Assembly: GCA_038276395.1 (NCBI GenBank)
Contig: JBBQAA010000068.1
Coordinates: forward strand, 10,896 to 74,895
Source: JBBQAA01 sp038276395
Lineage (GTDB): Bacteria > Actinomycetota > Thermoleophilia > Solirubrobacterales > Solirubrobacteraceae
Length of the DNA: 64,000 bases
Direction of reading: 5' to 3'
The translations under genes were made by a program, and so were the position numbers. Positions 38,363-49,718 of this stretch are shown one piece after another (the first letter of the stretch is position 1; every line of letters begins with the position of its first letter). Below the pieces are notes generated by a model. That model saw only the letters and a list, made by a program, of their open reading frames with translations. It ran no database searches and had not been told where the DNA came from.

Positions 38363-39272
38363 GGTTCGGGTCGCCGCTGACGACGTGCGCGCGGTTCATG
38401 CGCCAGATCCGCCAGACCTTGGCGGCGATCCTCGCGTTCGAGGCGCCCCATCCGAGCCGGTCCTCCGCGATCGACCACAGGGAGTCCCCTCGCCGGACGA
38501 CGTAGGTGCTGTGCGTCGCCGCCGTGCCGCTCGACGTCTGCTTGTGCGCGACCTTCCGAGGCGTGGCCCGCGCCTTGGGCGCCTTCGCCATCTTGCGGGT
38601 GGAGGACACGCGTGCCGCGCTCGGGTCGCGGGTGACCTCGAAGCGGGTGCGCTTGCCGCGCGAGCCGACGACGATGATCGTCGTCGCCGACCCTGCCCGC
38701 AGGCGCACACCCGAGATGGAGAGCGCCGCCTTGCCCGTCCTCGGCTGCATCGCCCCGAAGTCGTGCTTGCCGGGCTTGAGCGTCAGGTAGGGGGAGACCG
38801 CCCCGAAGCGAAAGTCCCGCGCGACCGTCTTTCCGTCCACCGCGACGTCGGGGGAGCCGAGCTCGGGGGCGGCGTGGATGACGCGCACCCGGGCCTGGCC
38901 CGGGCGCCCGCGCCCGTCCGGCACGAGGACGAGCTTCGGCCCGGCGCTCGGGGAGAGCGCGACGACCGTGTAGTGGCGGCCGCTCAGCAGGTTGGCGGCG
39001 GTGGTCGCGACGACCTTCCCGCCCACCTCCAGCCCGAGCTTGACCGAACCGGTGATCGTGCTCGCGTAGGAGCTCTCGGCGCCGAAGGCGGCCTGGCCGA
39101 GAGTCTGCTTGACCTTGCCGTCCCTCCCGATGACGACGAGCTGGCCCTCGCCGGCGCCCGGCACGGCGTGGGCGAAGCGGAGCTCCGCGTTCGCTGCGGC
39201 GATGCCGGGGAAGATGGCCACGGGCAACAGCCCGGCGGCCAGGACTCGTATGGCGCTCTGCTTTCCGTGCAT
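38328..39272 (-). CDS. Secreted DUF4397 and LysM domain protein
   Basis: 314-residue exported protein. After a signal peptide ending near SIAAANA-type residues (LLPVAIFPGIAAANA) come two DUF4397-like beta-sandwich repeats (ELRFAHAVPGAG and RVRVIHAAPELGSPDVAV), a basic Lys/Arg/Ala linker and a C-terminal LysM module (YVVRRGDSLWSIAEDRLG, MNRAHVVSGDPNLILPG). LysM binds peptidoglycan, so this is a wall-associated protein. The ATG at 39272 follows a GAGGAG ribosome-binding site. Confidence 0.83.
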   Translation of the reverse strand: MHGKQSAIRVLAAGLLPVAIFPGIAAANAELRFAHAVPGAGEGQLVVIGRDGKVKQTLGQAAFGAESSYASTITGSVKLGLEVGGKVVATTAANLLSGRHYTVVALSPSAGPKLVLVPDGRGRPGQARVRVIHAAPELGSPDVAVDGKTVARDFRFGAVSPYLTLKPGKHDFGAMQPRTGKAALSISGVRLRAGSATTIIVVGSRGKRTRFEVTRDPSAARVSSTRKMAKAPKARATPRKVAHKQTSSGTAATHSTYVVRRGDSLWSIAEDRLGWGASNARIAAKVWRIWRMNRAHVVSGDPNLILPGLKLRFS

Positions 39273-39491
39273 CGTGCTCCTCGCTTTTCCCCCGCGGTTC
39301 AGGGTTTCTAACTCACCAACGACCGATGGGTGCCCGAGCTTGCGCGGGTTCTGCTCAGCCGGATCAGAATTCGGACGCCTGGTACTAGGGTCACTCCGCG
39401 TGAGAGCCATGACCCTCCTCCCGCGCGGCGTGCCGAAGCTCGCGGGCTCCAGGGAGCCGTCCCGGTCCGGGCGCCCGCGCCCGCGCCGCGG

Positions 39492-40295
39492 GTGAGCGAG
39501 ACCGCGGGGACGCTCCGGGCGCTCCTCGACCTGCGGCGCACGGCGGCGGAGCACGCCTACGGCTCCGACCCCGAGCAGACGGCGGAGCTGTACCTGCCGG
39601 ACGGCGACGGTCCCCGCCCCGTCTGCGTGGCCCTCCACGGCGGCTTCTGGAAGGCGCGCTACACCCATCGCCACCTGCGGCCCCTGTGCGCGCTCATCGC
39701 CCGCCGGGGCTGGGCGGTCTGGAACCTCGAGTACCGGCGCGTGGATCGCCGTGGCGGCTGGCCGGCGACGTGGGAGGACCTGGGGGCCGGGATCGACGCG
39801 CTCGCGGGGCTCGACGCGCCGCTCGACCTCGACCGCGTGGTGGCGCTCGGCCACTCGGCCGGCGGACATCTCGCCCTCTGCGCCGCCGCGCGCCCGGGTC
39901 TGCCCGCCGGGGCGCCCGGCGCGGCGCCGCGCGTGCGGCTCCGCGCCGTGGCCGCGCTCGCCGCCGCTTCGAACCTCGAGGCCACGCGCTCGTTCCTCGC
40001 GCCGGGCGGCGCCGTGCACGATCTCATGGGCGTGACCCCCGAGGAGGCCCCGGACGAACGCTTCGCCCTCGGCAACCCGATCCACCGGATCCCGCTGGGG
40101 ATCCCGGCGCTGCTCGTCCACGGCACCGAGGACACGACGGTGAGCGTCCGCCGCTCGCGGGAGTGGGTCGAGGCGGCGCGGGTGGCGGGCGACACCGTCG
40201 AGCTCGTCGAGTTCCCGGGCGAGCACCGGGCGGTCGTCGACCCGCGGCGGGAGCCGGCGCTGATTGCGCCGCGCTGGCTGGACGAGTTCCGGTAG
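39492..40295 (+). CDS. Alpha/beta hydrolase (esterase/formamidase-like)
   Basis: 267-residue hydrolase. The oxyanion motif is ALHGGFWKARY, the nucleophile elbow GHSAGGHL, the acid HGTEDTTVS and the catalytic His is in FPGEHRAVVD. The pattern (HGGFW and GHSAGG) resembles kynurenine formamidase/BD-FAE-like esterases. Substrate unknown. GTG 39492 is the likely start, about 220 bases from the divergent LysM gene. Confidence 0.82.
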   Translation: MSETAGTLRALLDLRRTAAEHAYGSDPEQTAELYLPDGDGPRPVCVALHGGFWKARYTHRHLRPLCALIARRGWAVWNLEYRRVDRRGGWPATWEDLGAGIDALAGLDAPLDLDRVVALGHSAGGHLALCAAARPGLPAGAPGAAPRVRLRAVAALAAASNLEATRSFLAPGGAVHDLMGVTPEEAPDERFALGNPIHRIPLGIPALLVHGTEDTTVSVRRSREWVEAARVAGDTVELVEFPGEHRAVVDPRREPALIAPRWLDEFR

Positions 40296-40368
40296 GGGCG
40301 CGGCGGCACCTCGCCGGAGCAGCAGACCGACGCCCGTCCCGTGGGACCGCGGCGGCCCCGCGAAGGTC

Positions 40369-41187
40369 TCACCCCGCGTAACGCTCCGCCCGCCCCGCCT
40401 CGCGCTCTGACTCCCCGAGCATCCGCACGAACAGCCAGGCCAGCGCGATCCCCATCACCACCGACTGCTCGAGGGCCATGACGAGCCCGGCGAGCGACTG
40501 GTCCTCCCCGGCGGTGAGGCCCCACTCCCGAGGCCCGTCGGCGTAGTGGGGGTAGAGGGAGTCGGGGGCGAAGGTGAGGATGATCCCGAGCAGGCCGATG
40601 CCGAGCTTCGTGGCCACGAGGTAGGCCACGGGGGCGAGGCCGTGCAGGCGGTGGCGTGAGCGGATGGGGGAGATGAGGTGCCACCAGTACAGGCCCCCGG
40701 CCAGCGCGAAGGTCAGGTGCTCGACGACGTGGATCGCCGCGTTCGTCGCCGCCGCGTCGTACAGCGCCGGGACGTGCCAGAGCCACACCCCCACCACGTA
40801 GAACCCCGCGGCGAAGCCGGGGTGGGCGAGGAAGCCGGCCTGGCGCTCGAGGCGCTGGGTCGCGCGCGTCAACGGGCGCAGGAGCACGCGCGTGAGCGCG
40901 AGCAGGCCGAGCACGGGTGCGATGTCGAGCAGCAGCACGTGCTGGACCATGTGCATGACGAGCAGACGGCCGGCGAGCGCGTCGCCGGGGCTGAGCACCC
41001 CCACGCCGACGGCGAGCAGCGCGCCGACCCAGAGCGCGAGACGGCCGGCGCCGGGGCGATGGCCGCGGGGGTCGGCGCGCACCTCGCGCCAGCGCCGCAC
41101 GTAGAGCCCGAGCGCGAGGAGGACGAGGATGACGACCCCCGGCGAGAAGGTCCACGACGCGGCGACGAGCGGAACCGGCACAGACAC
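40369..41187 (-). CDS. ctaG: CtaG/Caa3-type cytochrome c oxidase assembly protein
   Basis: 272-residue membrane protein with about seven helices. The family hallmark histidines lie in MHMVQHVLLLDIAP, HVVEHLTFALAGGLYWW and GVWLWHVPALYD. CtaG proteins support copper-A/B insertion and assembly of aa3/caa3 oxidases, which implies aerobic respiration. GTG 41187 or 41181 could be the start. It is divergent from comF. Confidence 0.85.
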   Translation of the reverse strand: MSVPVPLVAASWTFSPGVVILVLLALGLYVRRWREVRADPRGHRPGAGRLALWVGALLAVGVGVLSPGDALAGRLLVMHMVQHVLLLDIAPVLGLLALTRVLLRPLTRATQRLERQAGFLAHPGFAAGFYVVGVWLWHVPALYDAAATNAAIHVVEHLTFALAGGLYWWHLISPIRSRHRLHGLAPVAYLVATKLGIGLLGIILTFAPDSLYPHYADGPREWGLTAGEDQSLAGLVMALEQSVVMGIALAWLFVRMLGESEREAGRAERYAG

Positions 41188-41248
41188 GCGCGTCCATTGT
41201 CGCAGTCCGAGCACCACGCGCGCGCCCGGCTGCGGGAGCATCGCGGGC

Positions 41249-41953
41249 ATGCCGCTGCCCGCCCTCCTGCGCGAGGTCCTCGCCCTCGCCGTCCCGCCCG
41301 CGTGCGCCGCCTGCCGGGCGCCGCTCCTCGCCGCCGCCGACCCGCTCTGCGGCGTCTGCCGCCGCGACCTGCCCTGGCTCCGCGGCCCGCGCTGTGAGCG
41401 GTGCGCCCTGCTCGCCCACGCGGGCGGTCGCTGTCCCGCCGCCGGCGCGGCGTGGGGGCGCGCGTGGGCGCCGCTGGCCCACGCCGGCCCCGCCCGGGCG
41501 CTCACCGGCGCGCTCAAGTTCCGGGGCGCGCTGCCGCTCGCCGACCTGATGGCGGCGGCGATGATCGCGGGCGCGCCGCCCGGGCTCCTCGCCGAGGCGA
41601 CCGTGGTGCCCGTCCCCGCCCACCCCGCCCACCGTCGCGCGCGCGGCTTCGACCACGCCGAGCTCCTCGCCCGCGCCGTCGCCGCCCGCGCGGACCGCCC
41701 GCTTCGCCGCTCCCTGACCCGCGCCGGGCCGGCCCGCTCCCAGCTCGGCGCGAGCCGGGACGAGCGCCTGGCCCGCGGCCGCGTCGAGCTCCGTCTCACG
41801 GGCCCGGCACCGCCTGCGGTCCTGCTCGTCGACGACGTCCACACGACGGGCGCGACGCTGCGCGCCTGCGCGGACGCGCTCACGTCCGAGGGCACGCTGA
41901 GACTCGACGTATTGACCTATACGCGGACGCTCCGCGGGTCTAGGATGGGGTGA
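41249..41953 (+). CDS. ComF family phosphoribosyltransferase-like protein
   Basis: 234-residue protein. The N-terminal zinc-finger-like cysteines (CAACRAPLL, CGVCRRD, CERC) are followed by a PRTase fold with VPVPAHPAHRRARGFDHAELLA and the PRPP loop LLVDDVHTTGATLRAC. ComF proteins are linked to DNA uptake in competent bacteria, but in most organisms the role is unknown. It is closely followed by the ribosome hibernation factor gene, a common neighbourhood with secA. Confidence 0.86.
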   Translation: MPLPALLREVLALAVPPACAACRAPLLAAADPLCGVCRRDLPWLRGPRCERCALLAHAGGRCPAAGAAWGRAWAPLAHAGPARALTGALKFRGALPLADLMAAAMIAGAPPGLLAEATVVPVPAHPAHRRARGFDHAELLARAVAARADRPLRRSLTRAGPARSQLGASRDERLARGRVELRLTGPAPPAVLLVDDVHTTGATLRACADALTSEGTLRLDVLTYTRTLRGSRMG

Positions 41954-41991
41954 CGCCAATCCCACCGCCACCGGACCCCAGGAGGTCCCGC

Positions 41992-42354
41992 ATGAGGATC
42001 CAGGTCAAGGGCCGCAACGCGGCCATCAGCGACGAGCTCCACGAGCACGTGGTCAAGCGCTTTCGCAAGGTCGCCCGGCAGGTCTCCGAGCTGGCCGAGC
42101 TCGATGTCGAGCTCTGGCGGGAGGACCGTGGGAAGACGCCCGACTGCTGGATCGCCGAGGCCGACCTGCGGGTCAAGGGGCTGACGCTCCGCGCCCGGGA
42201 GGAGTCGGACGACCCCAAGCGCTCGGTCAAGCTCTGCGCGCAGGACCTGGGGCGCCAGGTCAAGCGCCACCGCGACAAGCGGCGCGCCCGGCGCCGCGGC
42301 CGCGCCGCGAAGCTCGCGGGGCGCGCCGGCGGCCCGGCCGAGCCCGCCCTCTGA
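41992..42354 (+). CDS. hpf: Ribosome hibernation promoting factor (HPF/RaiA)
   Basis: 120-residue protein with a single S30AE/HPF domain (MRIQVKGRNAAISDELHEHV, with LDVELWRED) and a basic Arg/Lys tail (HRDKRRARRRGR). It lacks the C-terminal dimerisation domain of long HPF, so it would act like the short form. It binds ribosomes when growth slows. A good GGAGGT ribosome-binding site precedes ATG 41992, so I prefer it to the upstream GTG at 41950. The comF-hpf-secA order is conserved in many Gram-positives. Confidence 0.88.
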   Translation: MRIQVKGRNAAISDELHEHVVKRFRKVARQVSELAELDVELWREDRGKTPDCWIAEADLRVKGLTLRAREESDDPKRSVKLCAQDLGRQVKRHRDKRRARRRGRAAKLAGRAGGPAEPAL

Positions 42355-42396
42355 TCGGCGCCGTCAGGGCTCCCCGCCGCGGCTAGCCTTTAACTT

Positions 42397-45297
<2,901 letters not shown>

Positions 45298-45326
45298 ACG
45301 CTCGTCGCGGCCGCGCCGGGCGCTGA

Positions 45327-45467
45327 GATCTGGGGAGTCCGGGCGCGAGGCTGATACGGACTAAGTTGACTCCGCGCGAGCCGCGCCGTCCAGGCGCGCT
45401 CAAGGGCCAGATCTGGATGGCCCCGGACTTCGACGATACGCCTGAAGACTTCGCCGACTACGTGTAA
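45327..45467 (+). pseudogene. Truncated antitoxin remnant before VapC
   Basis: The frame ending at TAA 45465-45467 encodes PRRPGALKGQIWMAPDFDD followed by DTPEDFADYV, which is the toxin-binding tail of a Phd/VapB-type antitoxin. The N-terminal DNA-binding part is missing: after a TGA at 45324 only about 46 codons remain, and the sole start is TTG 45366. The PIN-domain toxin begins at the next base. This is either a degraded antitoxin or a 33-residue neutralising stub. Confidence 0.6.
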
Positions 45468-45845
45468 GTGCCGCGGATCCTGCTCGACACCCACGCGGTG
45501 TTGTGGTGGCTTCAGGACGACCCCGCGCTCTCCCGAGGGGCGCGTGCGGCGATCGGCGAGCCGCGGACCATCGCGCACGTGAGCGTCGCCAGCGTGTGGG
45601 AAGCCGCGATCAAGGTGGAGAGGGGCAAGCTCGCGGCACCGGCCGGTCTGCCGGGCGAGATCTCCCGGAGAGGCCTTCGCTGGCTTCAGATCACGCCCGA
45701 GTACGCGTGGGCGGCGCGAGACCTTCCCCATCTGCACGGCGACCCCTTCGATCGGCTGCTCGTCGCCCAGGCGCTTGCGGAGGATCTGCCCGTCGTCACC
45801 GCCGATCCCGTCTTCGCCCGCTACGGCGTCGACGTCCTCTGGTGA
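45468..45845 (+). CDS. vapC: PIN-domain toxin (VapC-type), antitoxin truncated
   Basis: 125-residue PIN-domain protein with an intact acidic site: Asp7 in LLDTHAVLWW, Glu45 in SVWEAAIK, Asp92 and Asp95 in GDPFDRLL and Asp113 in TADPVF. The GTG start lies directly behind the stop of the antitoxin remnant. The module has been inserted between secA and prfB, genes that are usually adjacent. A complete toxin with an incomplete antitoxin is unexpected unless the stub or another antitoxin neutralises it. Confidence 0.8.
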   Translation: MPRILLDTHAVLWWLQDDPALSRGARAAIGEPRTIAHVSVASVWEAAIKVERGKLAAPAGLPGEISRRGLRWLQITPEYAWAARDLPHLHGDPFDRLLVAQALAEDLPVVTADPVFARYGVDVLW

Positions 45846-45867
45846 GAGACCGGTAGCCTCGCCCGCC

Positions 45868-46978
45868 ATGTCCACCTCCGCGTCGTCCGAGCCGGTCCCC
45901 CAGCGGCTCGCGGCGATCCGCGACCAGCTCACGCTGCTCGCGGACTACCTTTGACCCGCCTGCGCTGAGCGAGCGCGCCGCCGTGCTCGAAGCGGAGATG
46001 GGCGCGCCCGGCTTCTGGGATGATCCCGAGGCCGCGGCCAAGGTCTCGAGCGAGCACGCGCTCCTCACCCGCCGCCTGGCCGCCTACACCGAGCTCGCGG
46101 CCGAGGTCGAGGACCTGGGCGCGCTGGCGGAGCTGGCCGAGGAGGACGAGGAGATGGCCAGCGAGCTGGCCGAGCAGCTCCCGGCCGCCGAGGCAAAGCT
46201 CGATGCGCTCGAGGAGCAGCGTCTCTTCTCCGGGCGCTACGACGCCGGCGACGCGCTCGTCTCGGTCAACGCCGGGGCGGGCGGCACCGACGCCCAGGAC
46301 TGGGCGGAGATGGTCCTGCGCATGTTCATGCGCTGGGGGGAGCGCCGCGGCTTTCAGACCGAGCTGCTCGACGCCTCGGCAGGCGAGGAGGCGGGGATCA
46401 AGTCCGCCACCTTCCGCGCCAGCGGGGAGAACGCCTACGGCCTCTACTCGGCCGAGAAGGGCGTCCACCGGCTCGTCCGCCTCTCGCCCTTCGACGCCGC
46501 CCACCGCCGCCAGACGAGCTTCGCGGGCGTCGAGGTCTCCCCCGTCGTCGAGGCCAGCGGCGAGATCGAGATCGATCCCGACGACATCCAGGTCGACACC
46601 TACCGCGCGAGCGGCGCGGGCGGCCAGCACGTCAACAAGACGGACTCCGCCGTGCGCATCACCCACCGCCCGAGCGGGGTCGTCGTCCAGTGCCAGAACG
46701 AGCGCTCCCAGACCCAGAACCGCGCCGTGGCGATGGACATGCTCCGCTCCCGCCTCGCCGCCCGCGAGGAGCAGCGCCGCCAGGCGGAGATCGCCGCCGA
46801 GCGCGGCGAGGCGCAGGACGTGAACTTCGGCTCGCAGATCCGCTCCTACGTGCTGCATCCCTACACGCTCGTCAAGGACCACCGCACGGACGTCGAGGTG
46901 GGAGACGCCGACCGGGTACTCGAAGGCGACCTCGACCCCTTCGTGCGCCCCTACCTGCTGCAGGCGGCCGAGCGGTGA
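45868..46978 (+). CDS. prfB: Peptide chain release factor 2 with programmed +1 frameshift
   Basis: RF2 reads UAA and UGA stop codons. After 28 codons from ATG 45868 the frame meets CTT TGA C (45949-45955), the classical autoregulatory slippery stop. A +1 shift (GAC instead of TGA) joins it to the downstream frame, which encodes the rest of the protein to 46978, giving about 369 residues. The SPF anticodon-recognition motif (LSPFDAAH) and the catalytic GGQ (GAGGQHVNKTDS) are present. The strong AGGGGG element that stimulates the shift in E. coli is absent before this site. The GTG of the next gene overlaps its stop. Confidence 0.95.
45949..45955 (+). promoter_or_regulatory. Programmed +1 frameshift site of prfB
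   Basis: CTT TGA C at codons 28-29. Low RF2 lets the ribosome slip from CTT to TTT and continue with GAC, so RF2 controls its own synthesis. The preceding bases (GCGGACTAC) give at most weak pairing with 16S rRNA. Confidence 0.9.
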
Positions 46979-48498
46979 GCACGACACCGCGCCAGGACGA
47001 GCTCGTCCCCGCCGCGGGGGGCGAGCAGCCCGCCGCGCCCTACCTCGACGCGGTGGTCGCCTACGGCCTGCGCGGCTCGACGCGCTTCCACGTCCCCGGG
47101 CACAAGGGCGGGGAGGGCGCCGACCCCGGGCTGCGCGCCGCGCTCGGGGACGCCGCGCTCCGCCTCGACGTGCCCCAGGACATCGAGGGGATCGACCTCG
47201 GCCCCTCGCCGACGCCCTACGAGCGCGCCGAGCGCCTGGCCGCCGACGCCTACGGCGCCGGCCGCACCTTCTTCCTCACCAACGGCGCCACGCAGGGCAA
47301 CCACGCGCTCGCGCTCGCGCTCGCCCCGCCCGGCGTCCCCGTCGTCGCCCAGCGCAACTGCCACGCCTCGCTCGTCGACGGCCTCGTTCTCTCCGGCGGC
47401 GTGCCCGAGTGGGTGGCCCCCGAGTACGACGAGGAGCTCGGGATCGCCCACGGCGTCTCTCCGCGCGCGCTCGCCACCGCCCTGGCGCGCGCGCGAGAGG
47501 CGGGCGCGCCGGCCGGGGCGGCGTTCGTCGTCTCCCCGACCTACTACGGGATGGCGGCCGACGTCGCGGGGTGCGCCGAAGCCGCCCACGCGGCGGGCGC
47601 GGCGCTCGTCCTCGACCAGTCGTGGGGTCCGCACTTCGGCTTTCATCCCGACCTCCCGCCCTCGGGCCTCGCCGCGGGCGCCGACGCGGTCCTGACCTCG
47701 ACCCACAAGATCGCCGGCTCGCTCACGCAGTCGGCGATGCTCCACATCGCCCGCGGCGGGAGGATCGAGGCCGCCGCCGTGGCGCGGGCGATCCGGCTCG
47801 TGCGCTCGACGAGCCCGAGCTCGCTGCTGCTCGCCTCACTCGACGCCGCCCGCCGCCGCCTGGCCGTGCACGGCGACGCGCTGCTCGGCACGACGCTGCT
47901 CGCCGCCGCAGACACCCGCGCGGCGATCTCCTCGGTCTCGGGCTGTCAGATCATCGGCCGTGACCTCGTCGGCTCGCCCGGCGTGGCGGGGTGGGATCCA
48001 CTCAGGATCGTCGTCGACGTCCGCGCCACCGGCCGCTCGGGCTACGCCGTGGCGGCGGCGCTGCGCCGCGCCTACGACATCCACGTCGAGCTGGCCACGC
48101 ACGCGACGCTCGTGCTCGTGCTCGGGATGGACCAGCCCGTCGGGCCGCTGCGCTCCTTCGCCCATGACCTGGGGGAGACCGTGCGCCGGATCGGCCGCGC
48201 CGGGGACGCCGACGCGCTCGCCCGGCCCCCCGCGGCGCTCCAGAACGAGCTCGTGATGACGCCGCGCGAGGCGTTCCTCGGCGCCGTCGAGGTCGTGCCC
48301 GTCGCCGCGGCGGTCGGCCGCGTCTCGGGCGAGGCCATCGCGGGCTACCCGCCCGGGATCCCCGCGCTCCTCCCGGGCGAGCGCATCACCGCGGAGGCCG
48401 TCGGCTACCTGCGCGAGCTCGTCGATGCGGGCGCGCGCCTGCACGGCGCGAGCGACCCGGCCTTCGCGTCGGTGAACGTCCTGCGCGCAGCCGCTTGA
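46975..48498 (+). CDS. Orn/Lys/Arg decarboxylase family PLP enzyme
   Basis: 507-residue fold-type I PLP enzyme of the SpeA/LdcC/Orn-Lys-Arg decarboxylase family. The N-terminal FHVPGHKGGEG is diagnostic, the Schiff-base lysine is in TSTHKIAGSLTQSA, and the C-terminal domain has GYPPGIPALLPGE. The product is probably a polyamine precursor from arginine, lysine or ornithine. It lacks the N-terminal wing domain of the E. coli inducible enzymes. Its GTG start overlaps the prfB stop, so it is cotranslated with RF2. Confidence 0.88.
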   Translation: MSTTPRQDELVPAAGGEQPAAPYLDAVVAYGLRGSTRFHVPGHKGGEGADPGLRAALGDAALRLDVPQDIEGIDLGPSPTPYERAERLAADAYGAGRTFFLTNGATQGNHALALALAPPGVPVVAQRNCHASLVDGLVLSGGVPEWVAPEYDEELGIAHGVSPRALATALARAREAGAPAGAAFVVSPTYYGMAADVAGCAEAAHAAGAALVLDQSWGPHFGFHPDLPPSGLAAGADAVLTSTHKIAGSLTQSAMLHIARGGRIEAAAVARAIRLVRSTSPSSLLLASLDAARRRLAVHGDALLGTTLLAAADTRAAISSVSGCQIIGRDLVGSPGVAGWDPLRIVVDVRATGRSGYAVAAALRRAYDIHVELATHATLVLVLGMDQPVGPLRSFAHDLGETVRRIGRAGDADALARPPAALQNELVMTPREAFLGAVEVVPVAAAVGRVSGEAIAGYPPGIPALLPGERITAEAVGYLRELVDAGARLHGASDPAFASVNVLRAAA

Positions 48499-48552
48499 CT
48501 CACGGACCCGATCTCGACTAGCGTCGGCCCCTCAACCTCGAAGACAGGACTA

Positions 48553-49539
48553 ATGACGATGCGCCTACCGTTCGCCGTGGCCGCCCTGGCCGCCGCTTCG
48601 CTCCCTGCCGCCGCGAGCGCGGCGCCGGGCCCGCCGCCACCGACAGCGGTCAACGGCCATCACGTGCAGACGGTGGCCCGCGGACTGCCCACGCCGACGT
48701 CCTTTGCCTTCGCCCGCGGGACGACGTTCGTCGGCGCCTTCGGCTCGGAGTCCGATCCGAAGCTGACGGGCGGGGTGTTCACCGTGGCCGCAGGCCGCGC
48801 GCGCCAGCTGACCACGGGCCACGTCTTCGGGCTCGCGTGGCGGCGCGGCGCGCTCTACGTCGCCGACGGTCGCGCGCTCGTCGTCTACCGCGGCTGGAAC
48901 GGGCGGCGCTTCGCGAGCCATCGCGTCATCTTCCGGCCGTCGCGGAGCGTCCCCAGCTTCAACGGCATCGCCTTCGGCCACGACGGCCGGCTCTACGCGG
49001 GCGTGTCGTTCGGCGAGAGGTACTCCAACACGCGGGACCCGGCGCGCTACGCCCAGTCGGTGATCTCCATGCGCCCGGACGGGACCCACGTGCGGATCGA
49101 GGCGCGCGGGGTGCGCCAGCCCTACCAGCTCGTGTTCGTCAGGGGCCTGCGCTACCCGTTCGTCACCTCGCTGGCGCAGGAGGGGCGCGTCGTCCCGCCG
49201 GACCAGATCGTCATCCCTCGGCACGGGGCGGACTTCGGCTTCCCGTACTGCAACCGGCTCTACCCGCGCACCTGCGCCGGGTACCGCCGTCCGTTCTACC
49301 GGCTCCCCGCCCACGCCTCGCCGACCGGGATCGCCGCGATCAGGCGCACGCTGTACATCGCGCTGTTCGGCGGCCGGAAGCCGGGCCACCCGGAGGTCGT
49401 GACGCTCTCGGCCAACGGCCGCCGCCGGGCGAAGCCGTTCCTCAGGGGCTTCGTGGCGCCGGTGATCTCCGTGGGGACGCACCTGGGCTGGATCTACACC
49501 GGCGACGTCACGGGGACGGTGTACCGGGTGCGGCGCTAG
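48553..49539 (+). CDS. Secreted six-bladed beta-propeller protein (sorbosone dehydrogenase-like)
   Basis: 328-residue protein with a signal peptide (AVAALAAASLPAAASA) and propeller-type repeats (FNGIAFGHDGRLYAGV, GADFGFPYCNRLYP with a Cys pair, PTGIAAIRRTLYIALFGG). This resembles soluble quinoprotein glucose/sorbosone dehydrogenases, but I do not see a clear catalytic His set, so enzymatic activity is uncertain. It is monocistronic. Confidence 0.78.
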   Translation: MTMRLPFAVAALAAASLPAAASAAPGPPPPTAVNGHHVQTVARGLPTPTSFAFARGTTFVGAFGSESDPKLTGGVFTVAAGRARQLTTGHVFGLAWRRGALYVADGRALVVYRGWNGRRFASHRVIFRPSRSVPSFNGIAFGHDGRLYAGVSFGERYSNTRDPARYAQSVISMRPDGTHVRIEARGVRQPYQLVFVRGLRYPFVTSLAQEGRVVPPDQIVIPRHGADFGFPYCNRLYPRTCAGYRRPFYRLPAHASPTGIAAIRRTLYIALFGGRKPGHPEVVTLSANGRRRAKPFLRGFVAPVISVGTHLGWIYTGDVTGTVYRVRR

Positions 49540-49556
49540 CCCCACCGGCGCCGCTG

Positions 49557-49575
49557 TTCCCGCGAGGGACGGGAA
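49557..49575 (+). terminator. Hairpin after the propeller gene
   Basis: TTCCCG-CGAGGGA-CGGGAA, a 6-bp stem with a 7-base loop 17 bases after the stop codon. No run of T follows, so intrinsic termination is only a possibility. The remaining 140 bases before nadC show no gene. Confidence 0.35.
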
Positions 49576-49718
49576 TGCGCGTCAGGTCTACATAGCCGTC
49601 CACCGAGCGGTCGGGAAAGCGCGCGTGGACAGGAGTGATCGCCAGCGATGGAGGCGTCCGCGGCGCGGCCATCCCCGCGGCGCCGGAGCGACCATCGACC
49701 GCCTACCCTCCCCGCCCC

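Noticed and set aside
39330..39491. N-terminal extension of the alpha/beta hydrolase
   Set aside because: Upstream codons are Arg/Pro-rich without family similarity; the hydrolase starts at GTG 39492.
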